A stretch of DNA of 64,000 nucleotides, from positions 845,136-909,135 of the forward strand of contig QRFJ01001028.1 of the NCBI GenBank assembly GCA_006176705.1, written 5' to 3'. The notes below the pieces were generated by a model that had not been told where the DNA came from, did not search any database, and saw only the letters and a list, made by a program, of their open reading frames with translations. The stretch comes from Cocos nucifera (Eukaryota; Streptophyta; Magnoliopsida; Arecales; Arecaceae). The translations under genes were made by a program, and so were the position numbers. Shown here piece after piece: positions 24,026 through 35,560 of this stretch. How positions within the stretch are numbered: the first letter of the stretch is position 1; each line of letters opens with the position of its first letter.

Positions 24026-25590
24026 ATGCTTCGAAAGAAGGTGAATACCTACAGATCTACCACGTCTGCCATCAGATCCGAGTCAGATCCATCCACTCCT
24101 GTTCCATCACCGATCCTTCAACCTCCACCTTCTTCGATGGCCATGATAGATATAGAGCAGTTCAACCTACTGATACAGTGGATTCAAGACCTCATCGAGA
24201 TGGTGCAGACCATGCGACAGCCCCTGACGACTACTCCATCAGAAAACCCATCGTCAGAATGTCGAAAATTGACTCTGAGGAAGAGCATTTGGGCCAGCAT
24301 GCCCATCACTGCTGGAAAGAAGAAATAGAAAGCAGAAGATCTAAGTTCGAATCATGGTTCTTCTCTAGAGGAGACCTTCTCCATCTATAGCCAGAAGCCC
24401 TCCAAGGTCTGCAACCGAGACAACGTTCTCAATCACAAACTGTAGGAGATAGACCGATGGATTGAGGAGCTCGACCGCATCGCCTCAGTTTATCATGATG
24501 ATGTCCGCACCGATCTTCTTTTCTCTTTCCAAATTATGTAAGTGCCCATTCCATCGAACTTCGAGCTTCCTCAATTTGAAAGTTACTATGAAACCTCCAA
24601 TTTGATTGATCATCTGAAGGCCTTTCGGACCATGATGCTACTCCATGGCGCACTAGACACCATATTATGCTGAGCTTTTTCATCTATCTTAAAGAAAGCA
24701 ACAAAAAATTGGTACTCGATATTGAAATCAGGTACGATCTTCTCTTTTGATCAGATGAGTCATCAGTTCGTGGCTCACTTCATCAGCGACCGATGTCTGT
24801 GCCGAAGTTTGGATTTTTTGATGAATGTCAAGCAGAAGGAGAAAGAATCCATTCGGACTTATGTCATCCGATTTAACGCTGCGACATTGAAGGTCCAAGA
24901 TCTGGACCAGTCTGTTGCAATGGCCGCACTCAAGGATGGCCTTCAGAAGAACGATTTGCTATTTTTTTTAGAGAAGAAGTACTCCAAAAACTTTACCGAT
25001 CTACTAGCCCAGATCGAGAGATATACCCACGCGGAAGAAGCCTTCAAATTGAAGGATGAACGAACCATAGGAGAGTGATGGATGGATGAGTGTAATAGAT
25101 CCACCATCAATGGAGGGTCGAGTGAAGTTCGACCGTGCTCATGGACTCTCCCCAAGTGCAAGTGAATTCGAACTCCTCCTCGAGCTCGTCATCAAGAAAG
25201 CTTCAATAGAAGAGCGCGAAGAAGTTCTCCCCCAGAAGATTTCACAACTACGCCCCCCTTAACACTCCTAAAGTTCAAGTTCTGATGAAAATTAAGAATC
25301 AACTACCAAGATCAAAAGAATTATGATCTCCTCCAAACAAGTGCGATCAAAGCAAGTACTGTCTCTACCATCATGACCATGGTCATAATACTGAAGAATG
25401 CATTCAACTTCGAGACAAAATCGAGGAGCTTATCAGGAGAGGCCGGCTGGATTGGTTCCTCAGATGCCAGTCTGAAGCAGGAGAAGATCGACCAAGGGCG
25501 CTGCCATAGCTAGAACCATCAATGATGGAGAAATAGCAAAAAGGTCGATCACCTCCCGTATCATCGATGCCACGTTTGGGAGGAGCTTGG
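24026..25590 (+). pseudogene. gag of B1 (broken)
   Basis: Starts ATG at 24,026 (MLRKKVNTYRSTTSAIRSES). The capsid domain (about 24,540-25,075) includes FELPQFESYYE, WYSILKSGTIFSFDQMSHQF and NDLLFFLEKKYSKNFTDLLA. The knuckle reads YCLYHHDHGHNTEECIQL at 25,350-25,400. Stops occur at about 24,388, 24,538, 24,671 and 25,076. Long stretches stay open, so this gag is better kept than that of A. No pol follows; the sequence jumps to the integrase end. Confidence 0.82.
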
Positions 25591-25740
25591 TACTTCAGTG
25601 AGCCATCATCTCCCAACTTCAAAGCCAAAAGAAGCTTGCTCCAAATTGAGAAGACCAGCATGAGATAGAGGAGGTCGTCCGGCCCGAAACTTACCATCTG
25701 AAGGAATTTAGAGAAATAACACTCCCACGACCCTGAAACA
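25591..25740 (+). pseudogene. Residual integrase C-terminus of B1 after internal deletion
   Basis: From about 25,618 the bases match the integrase end of B2 at 47,607 onward: AAGCTTGCTCCAAATTGAGA here against AAGCTCGCCCCAAACTGGAA there, and ACTTACCATCTGAAGGA against ATTTATCGTCTGAAGGA. Everything between gag (43,860 in B2) and this point is missing. The join is within 25,590-25,620. Confidence 0.75.
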
Positions 25741-25920
25741 TAGAAAATTTGGGGATGTGCTACCAGTAACTTTCCTTCAATAAAATTCTTTCATTTCAAT
25801 AATGTTATTTCTTGGTGCAAAAACTATGTGATGACAAAAAAGAAGCAGTCAATAGTAGTCGTATTAAGAACACGAGAAGAACCTCGTCCTAACATGAGCG
25901 AGTCGAAGTCCTTCAATCTT

Positions 25921-28785
25921 GGCTAGAGATAAGATCTCTTCCGAGCGACCGACTCAACCTCGATCAAAGATAAGATCTCTCTTGAGCGACCGAGTCAACC
26001 TCAGCTGCAGGAGATAAGATCGCCCTCGAGCTTTGACCTCGACTGTAGGAGATAAGATCCCCCCAGAGCTTCAACCTCGACTAGAGATAAGATCTCTTCC
26101 GAGCGATCGGGCCAATCTTGCTACAGGAGATAAGATCTCTCCCGAGCTTCAACCTCGACTACAGGAGATAAGATCTCTCCGAGCTTCAACCTCGGACAGA
26201 GATAAGATCTCTCTCAAGCGATCGAGTCAACCTCGGCTAAAGATAAGATCTCTTTCGAGCGCCCGAGCCAACCTCGACTGGAGATAAGATTTTTTCAAGC
26301 GACCAAGTCAACCTCGACTAGAGATAAGATCTCTCTCGAGCGACCGAGTCAACTTCGGCTAGAGATAAGATCTCTCTTGAGGAGTTCAATCTTTAACCTC
26401 GACTGTTGGAGATAATATCTCCCCCGAGGAGCTCAACCTTTGACCTCAGTTGTAAAAGATAAGATCTCCCCGAGCTTCAACCTCGACTGCAGGAGATAAG
26501 ATCTTCCTCGAGCTTTATCTTCAACCTCGGCTACAGGAGATAAGATCTCCCCCTAGTCAACCTTGGCTGCAGGAGATAAGATCTTTTCCGAGCTTCACCT
26601 CGGTCAGAGATAAGATCTCTCTCGAGCGATCGAGTCAATCTCAGCTAGAGATAAGATCTCTTCCGAGCGCCCGAGCCAACCTCGACTAGAGATAAGATCT
26701 CTTTCGAGCGACCAAGTTTAATCTCGGCTAGAGATAAGATCTCTCTCGAGCGATCGAGTCAACCTCAGCTAGAGATAAGATCTTCTCCGAGGAGTTCAAT
26801 CTTGAACCTCGACTACTGGAGATAATCTCCCCCAAGGAGCTCAACCTTCGATCTCGACTGTAGGAGATAAGATCTCCTCCGAGCTTCAACCTCGGCTGTA
26901 GAAGATAAGATCTCCCTCGAGCTTTACCTTCAACCTCGACTGCAGGAGATAAGATCTCCCTCGAGCCAACCTCGACTGCAGAAGATAAGATCTCCTTCGA
27001 GCTTCGACCTCGGTTGCAGGAGATAAGATCTCCTCCGAGTTTCAACCCTCGATCAGAGATAAGATCTCTTCCGAGCGATCGAGCCAACCTCGACTGTAGG
27101 AGATAAGATCTCCTCCGAGGAGTTAACCTTAACCTCGACTGCTGGAGATAATATCTCCCCAGAGGAGCTTAACCTTCAACCTCGGCTGCAGGAGATAAGA
27201 TCTCCTCCGAGCTTCAAACCTTGACTAGAGATAAGATCTCTCCCGAGTGACCGGGCCAACCTTGACTATAAAAAGATAAGATCTACTCCGAGCTTCAACT
27301 TCGGCTGCAGGAGATAAGATCTCCTCCGAGCTTTACCTTCAACCTCGACTGCAAGAGATAAAATCTCCTCCGAGCCAATCTCGACTATAGGAGATAAGAT
27401 CTCTCCCGAGCTTCAACCTCGACTGCAGAAGATAAGATCTCCCTCGAGCTTCAACCTCGACTGCAGGAGATAAGATCTTCCCTGAGCTTCAACCTCGGCT
27501 AGAGATAAGATCGCTCCCGAGCAATCGGGCCAACCTCGACTGTAGGAGATAAGATCTCCCTCGAGCTTCAACCTTGGTCTAGAGATAAGATCTCTTCCGA
27601 GCGACCGAGTCAACCTCGACTGCAGGAGATAAGATCTCCTCCGAGGAGTTCAAACTTTAACCTCGGCTATAGAAGATAATATCTCCTCCAAGGAGCTCAA
27701 CCTTTAACCTCGACTGCAGAAGATTAGATCTCCCCCAAGCCAACCTCGGCTGTAGGAGATAAAATCTCCTCCGAACTTCAACTCGATTGCAGGAGATAAG
27801 ATCTTCCCCGAGCTTCAACCTCGGTCAGAGATAAGATCTCTTCCGAATGATCGAGCCAACCTTGGCTACAGGAGATAAGATCTTCTTCGAGTTTCAATCT
27901 CGACTGCAGAAGATAAGATCTCCTCCGAGCTTCAACCTTGATTAGAGATAAGATCTCTTTCGAGCGACTGGGCCAACCTCAACTGTAGGAGATAAGATCT
28001 CTCTTGAGCCTCAATCTCGACTGAAGGAGATAAGATCTCCTCCGAGCTTCAACCTCGACTACCGAAGATAAGATCTCTCCCGAGCTTTACCTTCAACCTC
28101 AACTGCAGGAGATAAGATCTCCCTCGAGCCAATCTTGGCTATAGGAGATACGATCTCCTTTGAACTTCAACCTCGACTGCAGGAGATAAGATCTCCTCCA
28201 AGCTTCGACCTTGACTACAGGAGATAAGATCTTTCCCAAGCCAACCTCAACTGCAGAAGATAAGATCTCTTTCGAACTTCAACCTTGGCTGCAGGAGATA
28301 AGATCTCCTTCGAGCTTCGATCTCGACTACAAGAGATAAGATCTTTCCTAAGTTTCAACCTCGGCTAGAGATAAGATCTCTTTCGAGCGATCAGGCCAAC
28401 CTTGACTACAGAAGATAAGATCTTCCTCGAGCTTCAACCTCGACTACAAGAGATAAGATCTCCCCCAAGCTTCAACCTCGATCAGAGATAAGATCTCTTC
28501 CGAGCAATCGAGCCAATCTCGACTATTGGAGATAAGATCTCTCCCGAAGAGTTCAACCTTTAACCTCGACTGTAGGAGATAATATCTCCCCCGAGGAGCT
28601 CAACCTTCGACCTCGGCCATAGGAGACGAGATCTCCTTCAATCTCGACTGGAGACGAGATCCCTCCGAGCTTCAACTTCAACTTCAACTTCAACCTCGGC
28701 TGGAGATGAGATCTCTCCTGAGCCTCAACTTCAACTTCAACTTTGGCTGGAGATGAGATCTCCCTCAAGCTTCAACCTGAACTGA
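25921..28785 (+). repeat. GAGATAAGATCTC palindromic tandem array of B1
   Basis: Degenerate head-to-tail units, mostly 38 or 41 bp with some 47-bp ones, built around GAGATAAGATCTC (arms GAGAT and ATCTC around AAG) followed by a CGAGCTTCAACCTCGGCT-type spacer. From length and period I estimate about 70 copies; B2 has about half that. Variants keep symmetry, such as GGAGATAATATCTCC (27,138) and GAAGATAAGATCTTC (28,411). Each unit includes an AGATCT palindrome and a GATAAG word. No coding role; long frames across it are artefacts. Confidence 0.93.
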
Positions 28786-28871
28786 CGTAGAGCCTTGAAG
28801 AGAACTTCGACAGTCGCCTTTTCTACACTTCCTTCCTTCGACTTTCAAACTCAAAAGTGGAGGGATACTAT

Positions 28872-30002
28872 TATTGGGTATAAATTCTGCTCCTATCGAA
28901 GTCCCATCTGATGATCAATCTAATGCAATCGACAGTCACGAAAGAGCTTCAGCGAACGAGCCTTAGTCGAACTTCTTCAACCGATCGAACTCTCTAGCGA
29001 TTGAGCTCCAGCCAAACTCCTTCAGTCGATCGAACTTCTCAACGGTCGAGCCCTAGTCGAACTCTTCCAACGATCGAATTCCTACTAAACTCTCCAGAAG
29101 TCGAACTCCTCCCAAACTTTTCCTTCGGTCGGACTTCTTCAAGAGCCGGACTCCTCCCAAATTTCTCCTTCGAACAAACTTTTCTAAGAGCCGGACTCCT
29201 TCTAGATTTCTTCTTCGGTCCGACTTCTTCAGGAGCCGAACTCCTTCCAGATATTTTCTTTGGTCAGACTTCTATGGAAGCCGAACTTCTGAATTTCTCT
29301 TTTAGTCGAATCCCTATAGGAGCCGAACTCCTTTTGAGCTTCTCCTTCAGTCGGATGCCTACGAAAATCGAACTCCTTTCGGATCCCAACTTCAGTCAGA
29401 CGCCTATGGGAGCCAAACTTCTTCCAAACTCCTTCAGCTAGCATTCCTTTCGGATGATCCTTTTTAGTCGTATTTTTTTTAGAAGTCCGAACTCCTCCGA
29501 AATGGATATACGTCAAAGTTCTTTAACCCTCCATGCGGCCCCGAGTGGCTTAGTATCGGATGATTGCAGTCGTTACTATCAGTTCGCTACAGGCGATAGC
29601 GACCCGCTATCGGGCGGCGATGGCTATCACCATCAATCTATTGCAAACGATGCTACAGGCAGCGCCTCCCTCCATGACTGACTCCGTCAGACCTCGAGCG
29701 GTCCTCTACTAGATAGCTACAACTGTCATAATCAATCTGCTACAAACTTCATCTATAAAAAGGAATCCTTCAGATATAATTTCTCGAGGCTCTAAGCTCT
29801 CTTCTTCTTTCTGAAACTCTACCGAGCTATCGCCTGAGCACTCCATTTCTGTTGATCAGAAGAGCTGACTTGATCATCGGAGGATTTCGTTGGAGCCACC
29901 ACCATCGATTTTGAACGGAATTTTATTTTGCAGATCACCGATGGTGATCTCCTCTTCCTTAACTCTAGCTCGATCGGACGTCAATCAAATTCTACACCAA
30001 CA
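28872..30002 (+). repeat. 3' LTR of B1
   Basis: From TATTGGGTATAAATTC (first G of TG mutated) to CACCAACA, 1,131 bp. A purine tract AAAAGTGGAGGGATAC lies just before it. TATA box at 29,754. The minisatellite has extra units relative to the 5' LTR, for example near 29,380-29,440. Confidence 0.87.
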
Positions 30003-30007
30003 AATAT

Positions 30008-30491
30008 TATTAATGAAGAAGAACTATTATTATGTAATGATCTTAGATTAAAATAATGGACGAAGAAAGAATAAATAACTAGTAAAAGAATTAGGATCTT
30101 TCTGTGAGCAATTCGCACTCCAACCTTTGAAGAAAATGAAACACAAAAAATCCAACATCACGAACAAATCTTGTCGAGATTGTATAAAATGAAAATGGTT
30201 TGGGCCGAAGCTAATCAACAAAAAATATTCACAAAAGAAAACCCCTAAAGCTAGAAAAGGTCCTCCAACCTATTACAAATGTGCAAGGTCAGGCACTATA
30301 GCAATAAATGCAAACTAAAGGCAAAAATCAATAAATTAGAGCCAGATCAATCAGACCTCAAAAGCTCTATCAAACAACAATTACAACTCTTATTATTAGA
30401 ATGTAGTAAAGAAGATGAAATGGATCCAAAAGAATTTTAGATCAAGATGACAAAGAATTAGAATTAAGCAAAAGCAATGGTGACATATGCA
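30008..30491 (+). pseudogene. Endogenous pararetrovirus remnant, part 2 (zinc-knuckle region)
   Basis: Continues part 1 after the B1 target duplication. A Cys/His zinc-knuckle remnant is seen at about 30,269-30,315; its two halves lie in different frames because of a small deletion. It is followed by an acidic tail. This layout, a nucleic-acid-binding knuckle near the end of a coat-protein region, is known in Caulimoviridae. It is cut at 30,491 by the copia element. Confidence 0.5.
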
Positions 30492-30496
30492 TAATA

Positions 30497-31336
30497 TGTG
30501 AGCTTAGGTATGGTGCTCTTAAGCCTTGAAAGCAGGTAAAAAAAGAGCAAAGAGCAAATGGAATCAAACGTTGGAAAGCTTCAATAAATACTTCAAAAAA
30601 GCTAGCTTGAATCCTATTAGAAGAGCTAGTCCGAGTTGAAGATGAGCCAGCCTGAATTCTAAGAGAGCTGGCTCGAGTAGAATTCCAAAAAGCATATTTA
30701 GCTGATATGCTGGAAGAGCTGGATCGATTTGTGCCAGAGTCACCTGAGTAGAAGTTGAGCTGGCTCGAACCCTGAGAGAGCTAGCTCGAACAGCAGAATA
30801 GAGAGTGATGATTCAGACTCTCACAAGAGATATTACTGTCGAGTCCGCTCGACTGCCAACCGAGCTGGCTTGAGCTATGAATAGAATAGAACGTGATTTC
30901 TATTCTGACCTGGGATTGAATTTAATCCTAGAAACTTAGAGCCTTAGTTTGTAAGGTCCTAAGGGGGCTAACCTATGAATTGGACTGAAATTTATCTAAT
31001 GGATGTGTGCATGGGAGACACAGGTGTATATGGGCTTGGAGAGTGCATCACATTAGGTTTGTTAGGAAAGCTTTTTAGGTTAGATCTTATTTGACCAGGT
31101 ATATAAACTCTATATTGAGTTTTGTAAACCAAGCATGGGATCAATATAAGCCTTTTCTTTCTGAAAAATCTCTCTTCCTCTCTCGTTCTCTCCCTTTTCT
31201 CCATGTCCAAGGATTTACTAGGATTTCAATGAAAAGGCCATTTCTTTTCTTGGATCCTTATTGTTGTTTCCGCAATCATTGAGTAGCAAGTATTGTTCCC
31301 AATAGATTGATATAAGAGCAATCATTTGGAACAATA
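30497..31336 (+). repeat. 5' LTR of the copia element
   Basis: Starts TGTGAGCTTAGG and ends GGAACAATA (CA mutated to TA). It has GAGCTGGCTCGA-type words repeated between 30,620 and 30,890, and a TATA box TATATAAA at 31,100-31,107. It differs from the 3' LTR at many sites, mostly transitions. Confidence 0.9.
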
Positions 31337-31338
31337 AT

Positions 31339-31350
31339 TGGTATCAGAGC
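31339..31350 (+). other. Primer-binding site of the copia element (initiator Met tRNA)
   Basis: TGGTATCAGAGC, two bases after the LTR end, is the standard complement of the 3' end of plant initiator methionine tRNA. Confidence 0.9.
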
Positions 31351-31473
31351 TCTGATGTTAGATCTGGTGGAGAGAAGATCAAAGTTTCACCTGGTATTGT
31401 GGTAGGGTGCTGAATAAATTTTTTTGAATACTATTTATTCTCTTTTGTGTTTGGTTATCGAAATCTGATTGAG

Positions 31474-32215
31474 ATGGCATCAAGTACCATCAAGATAAAT
31501 TTTAGAAAGTTTGATGGCAATGATAACTTCAGCTTTTGGCAGCAAAGGATGAAAGATCTACTGGTGTAGAATAGGATCTATAAGATCTTGACTCACGAAA
31601 GATCGAAAAAGATTTTTATTAAAGAATGGAAGAAACTTGAAGAGATAGCCTTCAGTATGATTCGTATACGCCTTACTGATGTGGTTTTATCGAAGATTAA
31701 TGTGGAAATCACACCGAAGGACCTTTGGTAGAAACTAAAGAACACATATATGGGCAAGAACATGATAAACAAGCTATGGTTGAAGAAGCAGCTATACAGT
31801 TTGTGGATGCCTGAAAGAGAAGACCTAGTTTCCTACATCCAAAAGTTCAATCAAGTTTACTCAGATGTTATGAGTCTTGATGTAAAGATTGATGAGAAGG
31901 ATAGAGCTCTCCTATTATTATGTTTACTGTCAGCAGCATATGATAGTCTCATTACTACTCTGGTGTATGGAAAGAAAATATTAAACTTTGAGAAAGTGGT
32001 TGGAGTTCTCAGATCCAACGAGCAGCGAGAGAGGTTAGCTAGAAAAAAATCCTAATTTAGAGGTGCTTTTTGTGAATAAGAGACAAGGAAGGCTTAAGAA
32101 GAGAATTCGAGATAAATCTAAGGATAGATCAAAATCTCAAAAAAATCAGAAGGCTTGAAAATGCTACAAGTATCATCAACCTGATCATAGTAGAAAAAAT
32201 TGCCCATTTTTAAAG
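31474..32215 (+). pseudogene. gag of the copia element (broken)
   Basis: ATG at 31,474 begins MASSTIKINFRKFDGNDNF. The capsid-like part continues in frame through stops at about 31,567 and 31,729 to 32,055 (NEQRERLARKKS). A zinc-knuckle remnant KCYKYHQPDHSRKNCPF is in the region 32,159-32,210, with the second Cys changed to Tyr. It would bind and package the RNA. Confidence 0.82.
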
Positions 32216-32326
32216 AATAAAAAGGAAAAGGGAGCTTCTAAAGATGGATCGACCAGTGAGAGTGGTGCTCTATCATCTAAAGATAGTAGAGAAGATATAC
32301 TAATACTATCAGATGAAGTAACAGAG

Positions 32327-32575
32327 TTGAACAACCACTGGATATTAGATTTAGCGTGTTTCCACCATTACACCATACGTCGGGAGTGGTTCTCATCTTA
32401 TGAAAGATCCGATGGAGGGAGTGTAAGTCTTGGAGATGATCATTTATGTAAAGTTGCTGATATTAGTATAGTAAGAGTGAGGATGTATAATGGAGTCATA
32501 CGGACACTCATCAATATGAAGCATGTGCTAAAATTGAAGAAAAACCTGATATCCCTGGGTTACTTGGAAGAATAG
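32327..32575 (+). pseudogene. Protease of the copia element (mutated active site)
   Basis: NHWILDLACFHHYTIRREWF at the start matches the copia protease active-site region, where the Asp is normally followed by Ser/Thr-Gly/Ala; here it reads DLA. The segment VLKLKKNLISLGYLEE at its end is the usual protease C-terminus. One open stretch of 82 codons, then a stop. Confidence 0.75.
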
Positions 32576-33810
32576 GGATATGCTTTCAATTGTTAGCCAG
32601 GTAGTGGGTATTTGAGAATTTCCAAGGGCACATTAGTGGTGATAAAAGGAAGAAAACTAAGTAACAACCTATGCAGGATGGAGGGCTCCGTGATTACAGA
32701 TAGTACGAAGATGTCTATAGCAGCACAGGAGGAGCAGCTAGCTTAAAAGTTATAGCACTATTGTATGGATCATTTGAGTGATAGGAGGCTCACAAAGTTG
32801 AGTAGAAGAGGTCTGATTCCAATAATCAAAAAAGAAGAAGATGATCTATGTGAGTCCTGTATTTATGGCAAACAGCACAGAGTTATATTTGCTAGTAGTA
32901 CCAAGTAGAGTAAAGCTATTTTGAAACTTGTTCACTCATACGTATGGGGACTGGCACCGTTGCATCTCAAGATAAAGCGAGATATTTTATCATCTTCATA
33001 GATGATTTCTTTAGGAAGGTATGGATCTATCTGATGAAAAAAAATCAGATATTTTTATCTAATTTAAAATCTAGAGAGCTGAGGTGGAGAAGGAGATAGG
33101 GCAGTCAGTGAAGTGTTTGAGATCTGATAATGAAGAAAAATATGTCAACCTAGTATTTAGAAGATACTTTGAGAAAAATGGAATAAACTGCCATTACACA
33201 GTGAAGATGACCCCTCAACAGAATGATATCACTGAGAGGATGAATCCAAAACTGACAGAGAAGGTAAGAAGCTTGAGGCTACAGGCATCACTGCCCAAAT
33301 TATTTTAGAGTGATGCTCTTATTTATGCATGTTTTCTTGTTAACATATCTCTCCATAGAAAATTGAACAGAGGACTTTCAGAGACTGTCTAGAGTGGGAA
33401 GAAGGTAAAGCTTGGCCATCTAAAGATATTCGACTATCCTTTATATGCTTCGGTAGAAGAAGCTGACAGAAGCAAGTTGAACCCAAAGTCATAGAAGATG
33501 ATATTCATCAAATTTTTATGAGGTATGAAGGATTTATTGCTATGAAATTCATATTCTCAGAGGTGTATCATCAATCAGAATATGATATTTGATGAAAAGA
33601 GCATCGTTTTGAAGTCGGAAAATACAGATGGAGTTGTGAAAACAACATAGGACGACATGGAAAAGCTTTCGAATATAGGTGATTTATCCTCAACATCAAT
33701 CTTGGATCGTGTTCAGTTTGAGATGAAGTTAGGCAGGCATGGTGATATACCTATAGAGGACTAGCATGGAGAGTGATCTATCTTGGAAGAACTGCAAAGA
33801 TAGCCATAGG
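32576..33810 (+). pseudogene. Integrase of the copia element (broken)
   Basis: The HHCC region is traceable from WHHLSD-like sequence (about 32,755-32,880, ending LCESCIYGKQHR). The core has LRSDNEEKYVN (about 33,117-33,150) and TPQQNDITERMN (33,210-33,243), corresponding to the second Asp and the Glu of the DDE triad. The ORF 33,084-33,308 is the longest open piece. Several stops, and an apparent short deletion near 32,950, break it. Confidence 0.75.
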
Positions 33811-34960
33811 CAACAGACTTGCAAGATACTACAAGAAAAGTGGAGCTGCACAAGCTAAAATGCACTGTTCACAAACCGATGCGATATGACATTAATGAGA
33901 CTATTTTCTATGCTCTCATCACTGCCAATGGAGATCCAAAGAGTTTTGAGGAGGCCATGAAGAGTTCAGATCGGAAGCCATGGATGCAGACCATGATGGA
34001 GGAGATGGAGTCTCTCAAGAAAAATTGGACATGACAGCTGGTGGATCTACCAGATGATGCTCGATCTATTAGCTCCAAATGAATTTTCATCAGAAAAGAG
34101 GCACCTTCAGAGCAAGGTGGAGTGAGGTACAAGATTAGGCTGGTAGCCAAAGGATACTCATAGAGAGAAGGGATTGATTACTCAGAAGTCTTCTCTTCGG
34201 TTGTCAAACATATGTCCATCAGGATGATGTTGAGTATAGTTGTAGCTCATAATTTGGAATTAGAGCAAATAGATGTTAAGACAGCATTTCTCCATAAAAA
34301 TTTGGAGGAGAATATATACATGGAGCAACCACAGGACTTCAGAAAGCCTAGATCAGAGAAAGAGGTCTGTTTACTGAAGAAATTACTGTACGGATTGAAA
34401 TAGTCTCCTAGATAGTGGTACAAGCGGTTTGACACTTACGTGAGAAGTATTGGACTTTTTAGGTGTAATCATGATCCATACATATATATGAGATCTCTAG
34501 AAGATGGATCTTGGTTATACTTACTCTTGTATGCAAATGATATACTGATAACATGCAAGAGTAAGAAAGTTGTGCAGAAGTTGAAAGGAGCTTTGTCTTG
34601 AAAGTTTGAGATGAAAGACTTGGGGTCTGCAAAGAAGATCCTTGGTATGAAAATCATCGGAGACAGAACCAAGAGGCTACTGCATCTATCTTAGGAAGGA
34701 TATATCAAAAAGATCTTGGAGAGATTTGGAATGAAAGAGGCCAAACCGACTGAGCTACCACTAGCCGGGCATGTCAGACTCTCTAAGACCATGTCACCAT
34801 TAACTAAGATGGAAATTCAGGAGATGAAAAAGATTTCATATGCTTCTGATGTGGTAAGTATTATGTACTCTATGGTATGTTGTAGGCCAAATTTAGCCCA
34901 TGCAGTGAGTCAAATGAGCAGATTTATGGCTCAACCTGAAAAAAAGCACTGAAGGATATC
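33811..34960 (+). pseudogene. Reverse transcriptase of the copia element (broken)
   Basis: Begins with DPKSFEEAMKSSDRKPWMQT (about 33,933). The palm includes LEQIDVKTAFLHKNLEENIY (34,262-34,320) and LLKKLLYGLK followed by a stop (34,401). The catalytic tetrad at 34,530-34,541 reads YAND, so the first Asp is lost. The thumb/connection ends with SYASDVVSIMYSMVCCRPNL near 34,850. Stops at Trp, Gln and Arg codons are frequent. Confidence 0.85.
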
Positions 34961-35476
34961 TTCAGATACTTGATAGGTTTAGTTGGGATCGACATCTGCT
35001 ATGGTCAGTGGAAAGGTGCTAAGGAACATCCTAACATGTCTAAGAAAGCTCAAGAGCTAATAGAAAAATTTATGGATGCAGATTTTAGTGAAGATGTGGA
35101 TACTCGATGCTCGACTACAAACTTTGTATTCAACTTGTATAGAGGTCCAGTCTCATGAAGATCTTGCTTACAGTCAATTACGATCTTGTCCACTACTGAA
35201 GCAGAGTACATTGGCATCATGGAAGCAGCAAAGGAGGCTCTATGATTGAAGAAATTGGCGCTGGAGATGAAATTCTCACAGAATGTAGTCAAAATGCATT
35301 GTGACAGTCAGAGTGCTTTATTACTCGTACAGAACTCTATGTATCATACGAGGACCAAGCATATTAATATCAGATACCATAGAATTAGAGAGCTAATGGA
35401 GGATAGTGAAGTGGAGCTGGTGAAGGTTCACACCAAGAAAAATCCAGCTGATGTGCTCACAAAGGTACTTTCATGA
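34961..35476 (+). pseudogene. RNase H of the copia element (broken)
   Basis: Copia-type RNase H is visible: MDADFSEDVDTRCSTTNFVF (about 35,072), STTEAEYIGIMEAAKEA (35,190-35,240), HCDSQSALLLVQNSMYHTRT (35,300-35,355), HINIRYHRIRELM and NPADVLTKVLS at the end (35,476). A TGA replaces a codon in the linker at 35,156 and another lies at 35,244. It marks the end of the pol frame; the 3' LTR starts 84 bases on. Confidence 0.85.
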
Positions 35477-35560
35477 AATAGCTTTTATAATTACATGGTA
35501 TTGATGGGATTGTCGGATAGAGCTGAGTTCACGAGAACTTGAAAGCACCAAGATGGAGAT

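Larger units (their letters stand above)
22864..30002 (+). mobile_element. LTR retrotransposon B1 (Tat-like, gag-only deletion derivative)
   Basis: LTRs 22,864-23,903 and 28,872-30,002 flank a 4,968-bp interior. A perfect 5-bp target duplication AATAT lies at 22,859-22,863 and 30,003-30,007. The interior holds gag, then jumps at about 25,590-25,620 straight to the last integrase codons, then a very long array of GAGATAAGATCTC units. Protease, RT, both RNases H and most of integrase are deleted. It is inserted in the pararetrovirus remnant. B2 at 41,003 is the fuller sister copy. Confidence 0.92.

Noticed and set aside
25921..28785. CRISPR-like regular array
   Set aside because: Units are degenerate, continuous tandem repeats without unique spacers, located inside an LTR retrotransposon of a plant genome.
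25921..28785. Centromeric satellite
   Set aside because: The array is bounded by integrase remnant and LTR within one element, and unit length (38-47 bp) is not constant.
29001..29441. A 146-codon Ser/Pro/Phe-rich frame, and similar frames at 41,216-41,899 and 49,584-50,050
   Set aside because: They lie within B-family LTRs and are minisatellite read-through with no start or splice support.
31339..31350. tRNA-like sequence as a tRNA gene
   Set aside because: TGGTATCAGAGC is only the 12-base primer-binding site; no cloverleaf surrounds it.
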